Shown piece by piece: positions 58,000-64,000 of a stretch of DNA of 64,000 bases. The notes below the pieces were generated by a model that did no database searches, had not been told where the DNA came from, and saw only the letters and a list, made by a program, of their open reading frames with translations. Position 1 is the stretch's first letter. Every line of letters starts with the position of its first letter. Origin of the DNA: JAGVSR01 sp963778225 (GTDB taxonomy: Bacteria; Pseudomonadota; Alphaproteobacteria; Rhizobiales; Hyphomicrobiaceae); assembly GCA_963778225.1 (NCBI GenBank), contig CAVZTR010000001.1, forward strand, positions 62,001 to 126,000, in the 5' to 3' direction. Position numbers and translations under genes: made by a program.

Positions 58000-58563
58000 T
58001 TAGTTGCCGCCGAAGAGCTGCTGCTGTCCAAGATTGCGGAACAGCTGTTTGAGGATGCCTTCCTCATTGCCGCCAGGTGCCGGGGTCGTGCGCGAGATGA
58101 AGTCGAAGAGTTTGCCGTCCTTCAGACCGTAATTGGCGACGCGCTCGACCATGCCCGTCTGGTTGAAGTAGACGGCGATCACCTTGCGATCGACTTCGGT
58201 GGGCTCGAAAAACGCCTTCTGCGACATGGTGCTGGAGATATAATAGTAGACTTGTCCGGACCCAGTGGTGGTGGTCGAGGTCGGCGTTCCGAGGGCCAGC
58301 TTCACCTGCTCTTGCATCATGCCGGGCTGGATCTGCTGAAGATCGCTGTCGCGGAAGAGCTGTCCGTGCTTGGTGACCGTTTCCGAGCAGCCGCCCATGA
58401 AAAGCAGACCACTGGCAAGGATCGCTCCCGAAATCATCCGAGGAAACCGGCTCTGTCGCGACTTTGAAGTTTTTCGGGTCACGGCGATCCTGGATGTGAT
58501 CTTCGGAATCATCTGGTTGAGTTGTCGCTCGTTGCGCATATCTGGTGAGGTCGCGACTGGCAA
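58000..58563 (-). CDS. BamE/OmlA-type outer-membrane lipoprotein
   Basis: SmpA/OmlA domain (LQQIQPGMMQEQVKLALGTPTSTTTTGSGQVYYYIS, then RKVIAVYFNQTGMVERVANYG), the fold of the BamE subunit of the beta-barrel assembly machine. A lipobox-like LLFMGGC precedes it, so the mature protein would be lipidated at that Cys. The open frame starts at 58563, which leaves an unusually long cytoplasmic head. A GTG at 58482 or ATG 58437 nearer the signal peptide may be the true start. Divergent from the bc1-chaperone gene, a conserved Rhizobiales neighbourhood. Confidence 0.87.
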   Translation of the reverse strand: MPVATSPDMRNERQLNQMIPKITSRIAVTRKTSKSRQSRFPRMISGAILASGLLFMGGCSETVTKHGQLFRDSDLQQIQPGMMQEQVKLALGTPTSTTTTGSGQVYYYISSTMSQKAFFEPTEVDRKVIAVYFNQTGMVERVANYGLKDGKLFDFISRTTPAPGGNEEGILKQLFRNLGQQQLFGGN

Positions 58564-58675
58564 CGCAGGGCGGTGATGGTTTACACGGCTATTTCACCTT
58601 GGCCTTGCCAGCCCGGCACCGCCTTCACAGCCACCCGGCGCGGCGGCAAACGCGAACTGAAAGCGACTAACCCCC

Positions 58676-59191
58676 ATGCTGAACTGGTTTTTCAACCGTG
58701 CCGACAGCCGCCGTAAAGCATCCGAGCTTTATGGCGCCGTCGTGACCTTCGCCCGCCGACCTGGTCTTTACGAAACGATTGGTGTGGCGGATACACCTGA
58801 AGGTCGCTACGAAACGCTCGTTCTTCACCTCTTTCTGGTGATGGAGCGGCTTCGGGCTGCCGGCGAGGCCGCGGCACAACAGTCACAGTCGCTGCTGGAA
58901 GCATTTGTCACCGACCTCGACGACAACATGCGCGAAATGGGGATCGGTGATCTCACCGTCCCCAAGAAGGTCAAGAAGGCGGCGGCTGCATTCTATGACC
59001 GGGCGGAGGTTTACCGTGCGGCAATGGCGGGCGGCGATAAGGAACTCGCGGACCTTTTGGCGCGTCTTATCCCGGCAGCCGCAGGCCGCACGCTTGATGC
59101 CGCCGCGCTGGCTGCAGATATTCGTGGCCAAGCTGTCAAGCTCGAGGCGCAGCCGCTCGATAGCGTGCTCGCCGGCAACCTTCCCGAGTAA
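58676..59191 (+). CDS. Ubiquinol-cytochrome c chaperone (CBP3-like)
   Basis: 171 residues of the Ubiq_cyt_C_chap family (LYGAVVTFARRPGLYETIGVADTPEGRYETLVLHLFLVMERL, then DLDDNMREMGIGDLTVPKKVKK), homologous to mitochondrial CBP3, which assists cytochrome b/bc1 assembly. ATG 58676 gives the usual length and the MLNWFF start. Followed 54 bases later by the DUF177 gene, as in many Alphaproteobacteria. Confidence 0.9.
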   Translation: MLNWFFNRADSRRKASELYGAVVTFARRPGLYETIGVADTPEGRYETLVLHLFLVMERLRAAGEAAAQQSQSLLEAFVTDLDDNMREMGIGDLTVPKKVKKAAAAFYDRAEVYRAAMAGGDKELADLLARLIPAAAGRTLDAAALAADIRGQAVKLEAQPLDSVLAGNLPE

Positions 59192-59245
59192 GCCCGACCC
59201 TGGACGTGTTTCTCTTCAATTGCAGCGCCATGAATGAGGCTTCGC

Positions 59246-59776
59246 ATGACCGAACTCGCCGGACCGTTGCCGCTCGACTGGTCGCACGAGACCACGGAAA
59301 TTCCCGAGCGTGCGCTGAAGCGGTCGCGGACCGCAACTGAACCGGAGCGGCTCGCGCTATCGAAGGCGCTCGACATCCTCTCGTGCGATGCGCTTGAGGC
59401 TACCTATCAAATTACGCCTATTGCCGGTGGCGGGTATCGCTTAGAGGGTGGCATCGACGCCGCCGTTACGCAGGCGTGTGTCGTTTCGCTGGAGCCTGTG
59501 GTCGGACGCGTCGCGGAGAGCTTCAGCGTGGAATTTCAGCGCGAGGTGCAGGAGGACGCCGCCGAAGGTGAGGTGCAAATTCTCGCCGCGGCGGAGGTGG
59601 AGCCGATCGAGAACGACCGCATCGACGTGGGCCGGATTGTCTATGAGACGCTTTCGGCCGGACTCGATCCCTACCCGCGCAAGGACGAGGTTGCATTTGG
59701 CTGGACCGATCCCAAAGCGGCGGACAGCGCTGCCAACCCGTTCGCCGTCTTGAAGAAACTGAAGGACCCGGGCTGA
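59246..59776 (+). CDS. DUF177 (YceD-like) protein
   Basis: 176 residues from ATG 59246 (MTELAGPLPL). DUF177 features: GIDAAVTQACVVSLEPV (one Cys of the usual Cys pair visible, the rest degenerate), the acidic strand DVGRIVYETLSAGLDPYPRKDEVAF, and the NPFAVLKKLK end. YceD relatives are linked to 23S rRNA accumulation and normally precede rpmF or plsX. Here plsX follows after 170 bases. Confidence 0.88.
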   Translation: MTELAGPLPLDWSHETTEIPERALKRSRTATEPERLALSKALDILSCDALEATYQITPIAGGGYRLEGGIDAAVTQACVVSLEPVVGRVAESFSVEFQREVQEDAAEGEVQILAAAEVEPIENDRIDVGRIVYETLSAGLDPYPRKDEVAFGWTDPKAADSAANPFAVLKKLKDPG

Positions 59777-59946
59777 ATCGGCTATTTCAGGGGATCAGCT
59801 GAGCCGCGACCGAATTAGCGGTTGTCAGAGGATGCGCTGCGGTTATTTTCCGCGGTTGTTCCGCCACCGACAGGGGGATGCAGGAGCCGTTCGGGTTTCG
59901 GCGCAGCGGTGGGCGGCCTTGAGACCAGAAAAGCGACCTGAAAGCC

Positions 59947-60990
59947 ATGGTGGAACCTCGGACGCTGGCGCTTGACGCCATGGGCGGTGACCATGGTCCG
60001 GAAGTTGTCATCCCTGGGGCTGCGATCTCCCTCGTGCGGCACCCGCAGCTCTCCTTCATCTTCTTCGGCGACGAAGCACGCATGGCGCCGATCCTCGATC
60101 AACATCCGGCCCTCAAGGCGCGGTCTAGGATCGTGCATACCGCGCTCACGGTGAGCATGAACGATAAGCCGAGCCAGGCGCTGCGCCGCGGCAAGGGATC
60201 GAGCATGTGGCTTGCGCTGGAAGCCGTGAAGTCCGGCGAGGCGCAAGCGGCTGTCTCGGCGGGAAACACCGGCGCGCTGATGGCGATGGCCCGGCTCATC
60301 CTGCGACCCATGGCCGGCATCGAGAGACCGGCGATCGCGGCACTGTGGCCGACCATCAAATCCGAATGCATCGTGCTTGATGTCGGCGCCAACATTGGAG
60401 CGTCGGGGCAGCAGCTCTCGGAATTCGCGCTGATGGGCGCTGCGATGGCGCGCGCCTTGTTCCATGTCGAGCGCCCAACTGTGGGGCTGCTCAATGTCGG
60501 CGTCGAGGAAATCAAGGGCGGGGAGGAGGTCAAGGACGCGCATGCGATCCTGAAGGGTACCGACTTGCCGCTCGACTACCGCGGTTACATCGAAGGTGAC
60601 GAGATCGGCCAAGGCAAGGTGGACGTGGTGGTCGTCGAAGGCTTTGCCGGCAATATCGCGTTGAAGACCGCCGAGGGGACGGCCAGGCAGATCGGCCAGT
60701 ATCTCAAGGACGCCATGACGCGGTCGTGGGCGTCGAAAGTCGGGGCTTTCATGGCGCGTGGTGGCTTCAAGGTGTTGAAACACAAGATGGACCCGCGCCG
60801 GGTGAATGGCGGGACCTTCCTCGGCCTCAATGGTATCGCGGTGAAGAGCCACGGCGGGATTGATGCCCTGGGCTTTGCGAGCGCCGTTGATCTCGGCTAC
60901 GAGATGGCCCAGAGCGGGCTCTTGGAGCGCCTCGGGAGCGATCTCGACGGCTTCCACCACACATTGGACAAGGCCGCGTCCGGGACTTGA
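59947..60990 (+). CDS. plsX: Phosphate acyltransferase PlsX
   Basis: 347 residues. Converts acyl-ACP and phosphate to acyl-phosphate, the first step of the PlsX/PlsY route to phosphatidic acid; soluble, membrane-associated. Starts with LALDAMGGDHGPEVVIPGA and keeps SAGNTGALMAMARLILRPM, VLDVGANI and EGFAGNIALKTAEG. Lies 75 bases before fabH, the conserved order in bacteria. Confidence 0.96.
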   Translation: MVEPRTLALDAMGGDHGPEVVIPGAAISLVRHPQLSFIFFGDEARMAPILDQHPALKARSRIVHTALTVSMNDKPSQALRRGKGSSMWLALEAVKSGEAQAAVSAGNTGALMAMARLILRPMAGIERPAIAALWPTIKSECIVLDVGANIGASGQQLSEFALMGAAMARALFHVERPTVGLLNVGVEEIKGGEEVKDAHAILKGTDLPLDYRGYIEGDEIGQGKVDVVVVEGFAGNIALKTAEGTARQIGQYLKDAMTRSWASKVGAFMARGGFKVLKHKMDPRRVNGGTFLGLNGIAVKSHGGIDALGFASAVDLGYEMAQSGLLERLGSDLDGFHHTLDKAASGT

Positions 60991-61065
60991 TCTCCGGCGG
61001 TAGCGAAACGCACCCTTTCGAGCTGCACTCGCCGAAGGGCCAGAACCTTGAGAAGAGGCACGAGC

Positions 61066-62043
61066 GTGGCAGTCATCCGATCGATCATTCGCGGGGTTGG
61101 CGCGCATCTGCCCAAGCGCGTCGTTACGAACAACGATCTTTCCAAGATCGTCGATACGACCGACGAATGGATCGTCGAGCGCTCAGGGATCCGTTCACGA
61201 CACATCGCCGACGACGACGAACTGACTTCGGATCTCGGGATCGCGGCTGCGCGGCAGGCGCTTGTGCGGGCGGGTATAGATCCTGTCGAAATCGATCTCG
61301 TCGTCTGCGCGACAGCGACGCCCGATAAGACATTCCCGGCCACGGCGGTGCGCATTCAGCATGGGCTGGGCATCACCAAGGGTGCAGCGTTTGATGTGCA
61401 GGCGGTGTGCTCGGGCTTCGTCTACGCCATGACGATTGCGGACAACTTCCTGAAAACAGGGCAATTCAAGCGCGCGCTCGTGATCGGCGCAGAGACCTTT
61501 TCGCGAATTCTCGACTGGAGCGACCGCTCGACCTGCGTTCTGTTCGGTGACGGCGCCGGCGCTGTCGTTCTCGAGGCACAGCCGCAGCACGGCGGGCGGG
61601 ACGATCGCGGTATTCTGTCGACCATCATCCGTTCCGACGGGCGCTACGAAGATCTGCTCTACGTGGATGGGGGGCCCGGCTCAACGAAGACGGTGGGGCA
61701 TCTGCGGATGAACGGCCGTGAGGTTTTCCGGCACGCGGTGCAGAAAATCTCCGGGGTCATTGAGGAGACGCTCGTGGCGACGGGCTATGCCGCCGACGAA
61801 ATCGATCTCTACGTGCCGCATCAGGCGAACGCCCGCATCCTTGATGGCATCGCCAAGAAACTCGGCGTCGATCCCAACAAAATCATGATGACCCTCTCGC
61901 GGCACGGGAACACGTCGGCCGCGTCGATCCCTTTGGCGCTGGCTGCTGCCGTGGATGAGCACCGGGTCAAGGAGGGGCAACTGGTGCTCATGGAAGCCAT
62001 GGGGGGCGGGTTTACCTGGGGCGCTGTGCTCGTTCGATGGTAA
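61066..62043 (+). CDS. fabH: 3-oxoacyl-ACP synthase III (KAS III)
   Basis: 325 residues from GTG 61066 with AGAAGAGG upstream; the TTG at 61048 is an alternative. Starts fatty-acid synthesis by condensing acetyl-CoA with malonyl-ACP. Catalytic triad Cys115 (VQAVCSGF), His252 (VPHQANARI) and Asn282 (HGNTSAAS) is complete. Same strand and order as plsX and ihfA. Confidence 0.96.
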   Translation: MAVIRSIIRGVGAHLPKRVVTNNDLSKIVDTTDEWIVERSGIRSRHIADDDELTSDLGIAAARQALVRAGIDPVEIDLVVCATATPDKTFPATAVRIQHGLGITKGAAFDVQAVCSGFVYAMTIADNFLKTGQFKRALVIGAETFSRILDWSDRSTCVLFGDGAGAVVLEAQPQHGGRDDRGILSTIIRSDGRYEDLLYVDGGPGSTKTVGHLRMNGREVFRHAVQKISGVIEETLVATGYAADEIDLYVPHQANARILDGIAKKLGVDPNKIMMTLSRHGNTSAASIPLALAAAVDEHRVKEGQLVLMEAMGGGFTWGAVLVRW

Positions 62044-62219
62044 ATTGGACCACCCAAGGCGCATTTATGTTGCATTGCGGTAAGCACGTTTCGGATAACT
62101 GTTTAGTTTCAGGGCCTTGCGCTTCGCTCCTCGTTGACCGGTGGCGTTGCTCCCGCTAGCATTGCCCTGCACCACGGTAAAGAAGGGTGTCAGTAGATTG
62201 CGGGGAGGCGCGGTTTCGC

Positions 62220-62537
62220 ATGGCAGGGAAAACTTTGACGCGAGCAGATCTCGCCGAGGCAGTCGTTAAAAAGGTCGGGCTACCACGCAACGAGTCGCAA
62301 GATCTTGTGGAACTCGTCTTGAGTGAAATTTCGTTGAGCTTGGCTCGCGGTGACAGCGTGAAGCTGTCGTCTTTCGGTTCATTCGGGATTCGTCAGAAGG
62401 GACAGCGCGTTGGGCGCAATCCCAAGACGGGCAAGGAAGTGCCGATCACGCCGCGCAAGGTTCTGGTCTTCCGCCCGAGCAATATCATGAAGGACCGGAT
62501 CAACTCCGGCCGCATGCGCCGCAAGGCTGCCGAATAG
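62220..62537 (+). CDS. ihfA: Integration host factor, alpha subunit
   Basis: 105 residues from ATG 62220 (MAGKTLTRADLAEAV). HU/IHF fold with the DNA-bending arm GRNPKTGKEVPITPRKVLVFRPS, including the Pro that intercalates. Heterodimer partner of IhfB (not in the window). Conserved position between fabH and merR in Hyphomicrobiales. Confidence 0.95.
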   Translation: MAGKTLTRADLAEAVVKKVGLPRNESQDLVELVLSEISLSLARGDSVKLSSFGSFGIRQKGQRVGRNPKTGKEVPITPRKVLVFRPSNIMKDRINSGRMRRKAAE

Positions 62538-62784
62538 CGGTTTCGATTTCGATTACGATTTCAATTGTTCCTGCTGCATCTGACGCGGATCGTCTCCGTG
62601 GATGGATAATCGCGACTGTTTGCGAACAATCGCGCACGCTTCAGTCCTTTGATGTTTGTCCACATCACCGACACAGTTGCCCTCAAACACTGCGGACGAG
62701 TTGGCGCGCGCGCGCTATGATGCGCGACGACAGCCTCGCTGCCCAAGACTGCAGCATCAATCAATGTGAAGAGGGACCGTCTCC

Positions 62785-63318
62785 ATGGCGAAAGCGGCCG
62801 AAGCCTTCCGGACGATTAGCGAAGTTGCGGCGGACCTCGACGTGCCCAAGCACGTCCTGCGCTTCTGGGAGGCGAAGTTTCCGCAGATCCGTCCAATGAA
62901 GCGGGGCGGGGGCCGGCGGTATTATCGCCCGGAAGATTTGGAGCTGTTGAAAGGCATTCGCCGCCTGCTTCACGCCGAGGGCTACACGATCAAGGGCGTG
63001 CAGAAAATCCTGCGGGAACAGGGCGTCGACCAAGTGAAGGCGTTCGCGCATGTGGCAAGTGCCGACAAGGCGGGCGCCCGTGGCCGGGCCGGAAAGAACG
63101 ATGGCATCGGAGCACCCGAAGTCACCAAGGTTATTGCGAAGGCAAACGGCAAAGGCGCGCGTGGGGCCTCCACCCGCCCGCTCGCGGCCTCCGTCAGTCT
63201 CGAGACTTTGCTGCAGAGCACAATCATTGAACTTGAGGCTTGCCGCCGGCTCCTTCTCGGTGAGGAGCTTGTGGCAGCGAGTTCACCGGCACAATTGACC
63301 CGCGCCCGCCAGGGTTGA
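62785..63318 (+). CDS. MerR-family transcriptional regulator
   Basis: 177 residues from ATG 62785. N-terminal winged HTH (FRTISEVAADLDVPKHVLRFWEAKFPQIRP, then GGGRRYYRPEDLELLKGIRRLLHAEGYTIKGVQKIL). The C-terminal half is Gly/Ala/Lys-rich and lacks the metal-binding Cys of MerR/CueR. This orphan subgroup always sits after ihfA in related genomes; its effector is unknown. The tRNA-Pro gene that often follows in relatives is not present in the next 50 bases. Confidence 0.92.
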   Translation: MAKAAEAFRTISEVAADLDVPKHVLRFWEAKFPQIRPMKRGGGRRYYRPEDLELLKGIRRLLHAEGYTIKGVQKILREQGVDQVKAFAHVASADKAGARGRAGKNDGIGAPEVTKVIAKANGKGARGASTRPLAASVSLETLLQSTIIELEACRRLLLGEELVAASSPAQLTRARQG

Positions 63319-63364
63319 GCGAGGTGTTGCGATCCGCCAGCTGGGAGTTGAGCGGAGCAGAGCT

Positions 63365-64000
63365 GTGACTGGCGAGGAGATTGAGCTGTGGCTCATCGAT
63401 CTGGATGCGCTCGGGGAACCGCTGGCCGAACGTGAGACGCGGGATTCCTATTGCCCTCCGGGTGAAATAGAAGCTCTCGACGGTGCGCGGAGAGTTGCGC
63501 GCATGGCGCTGCGCAGACTTCTCGCTCGCAATTTCGGGCGACCTCTTGCGGCTCAGCCGTTTCAGGCGGGGCCACATGGCAAACCGAAGCTTGCGGGTCT
63601 GGCTGGCGATTTCAATGTCTCCCATACGTTTTTAGGAGCGCCATCGCGCAGTGGCGCAGCAAACGAAGCAAAGGCCGTCGCTCTCATTGGCCTTGGCAGG
63701 GTCGCGTCGATCGGTGTCGATATCGAGCCGCACAGGACCGTGCGCATGGATGCTCGGCGTCGCGCAGCGATCATTGCTGCAGGGACTGCGGTTGCAGATG
63801 GCGCGCCGCTGCCCGACGACGAAGAGATTGCGGTCATCCAAGCGTGGGCACGACTTGAGGCGTGGGGCAAAGCAGACGGTCGCGGGATTGGGCGGACGCT
63901 GACCCACTTCGGCATCTGGGGACGCGGTGGAGCAAGCGCGGTTGCCTCCATGCCGAGCCAAGGCGACGAACTCCTCGTGCACGATATCGCAGCCGCGCCG
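63365..64000 (+). CDS. 4'-phosphopantetheinyl transferase, Sfp type (partial)
   Basis: Open from GTG 63365 to the right edge (212 codons), so the C-terminus is missing. Sfp-family motifs in order: GPHGKPKL, FNVSHT, GVDIEPHR (magnesium-binding Asp-x-Glu) and ARLEAWGKADGRGI (the WxxKEA-like helix). It attaches phosphopantetheine to carrier proteins of secondary metabolism. The start codon choice is uncertain because of weak ribosome signals. It begins 46 bases after the merR stop. Confidence 0.85.
   Translation, partial: MTGEEIELWLIDLDALGEPLAERETRDSYCPPGEIEALDGARRVARMALRRLLARNFGRPLAAQPFQAGPHGKPKLAGLAGDFNVSHTFLGAPSRSGAANEAKAVALIGLGRVASIGVDIEPHRTVRMDARRRAAIIAAGTAVADGAPLPDDEEIAVIQAWARLEAWGKADGRGIGRTLTHFGIWGRGGASAVASMPSQGDELLVHDIAAAP

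Overview
The window looks like chromosomal DNA of a high-GC alphaproteobacterium of the order Hyphomicrobiales (Rhizobiales), most likely a Hyphomicrobium-like methylotroph or facultative C1/C2 user. The basis is the run cytochrome-bc1 chaperone – DUF177 – plsX – fabH – ihfA – merR at the right end, a crotonyl-CoA carboxylase/reductase (ethylmalonyl-CoA pathway) with a class I PHA synthase, a proton-pumping pyrophosphatase and a cyanide-insensitive-type bd oxidase. The genus is an inference. No mobile element, CRISPR array, rRNA or convincing tRNA was seen.

Layout. 1-393: left-edge fragment of a stand-alone AICAR-formyltransferase-like protein. 0.8-2.85 kb: histidine kinase and LuxR-type response regulator. 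2.9-18.75 kb: a type I secretion locus on the minus strand. It encodes a giant protein (about 3,390 residues if frame-corrected) with two animal-type haem peroxidase domains, three RTX calcium-binding blocks and an acidic linker, the architecture known from the Mn(II)-oxidising peroxidase MopA. With it are a dedicated ABC exporter, a membrane-anchored RTX protein and an HlyD adaptor. 19-25.5 kb: CBS protein, PhaC, a SbtA/SbtB bicarbonate transporter pair with a LysR regulator, and Ccr. 26.5-38.5 kb: a guanidine-I (ykkC) riboswitch followed by a nine-gene operon: ABC importer, Fe(II)/2-oxoglutarate oxygenase, unknown protein, two urea-carboxylase-associated proteins (carboxyguanidine deiminase), guanidine/urea carboxylase and allophanate hydrolase. 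38.6-42.9 kb: DUF779, isochorismatase-like hydrolase, two membrane proteins and an aldehyde dehydrogenase. 43-52.8 kb: small unknown genes, trmFO, cydAB, DUF2157/GDYXXLXY pair, RidA-like, DUF937. 53-64 kb: hppA, DnaJ-type zinc-finger peptide, DUF2267, Kef-type antiporter, BamE-type lipoprotein, then the lipid/chromosome core cluster and a partial phosphopantetheinyl transferase.

How it fits together. The riboswitch operon should import guanidine (or release it from a guanidino compound through the oxygenase), carboxylate it, deiminate carboxyguanidine and hydrolyse allophanate to ammonia and CO2. Ccr and the biotin carboxylase both consume inorganic carbon, and a bicarbonate transporter is encoded nearby. 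The peroxidase locus would export a very large calcium-dependent oxidase to the cell surface or medium.

Caveat. Seven genes have broken frames. At sites I could read closely the defect is usually one extra base, often in a short homopolymer, and the conserved motifs continue intact in the next frame. Overall lengths agree (two +1 sites and length 2 mod 3 in the carboxylase; one +1 and length 1 mod 3 in trmFO). I therefore suspect sequencing or assembly indels for most of them, although they are far denser in the first 18.7 kb, where real decay cannot be excluded.
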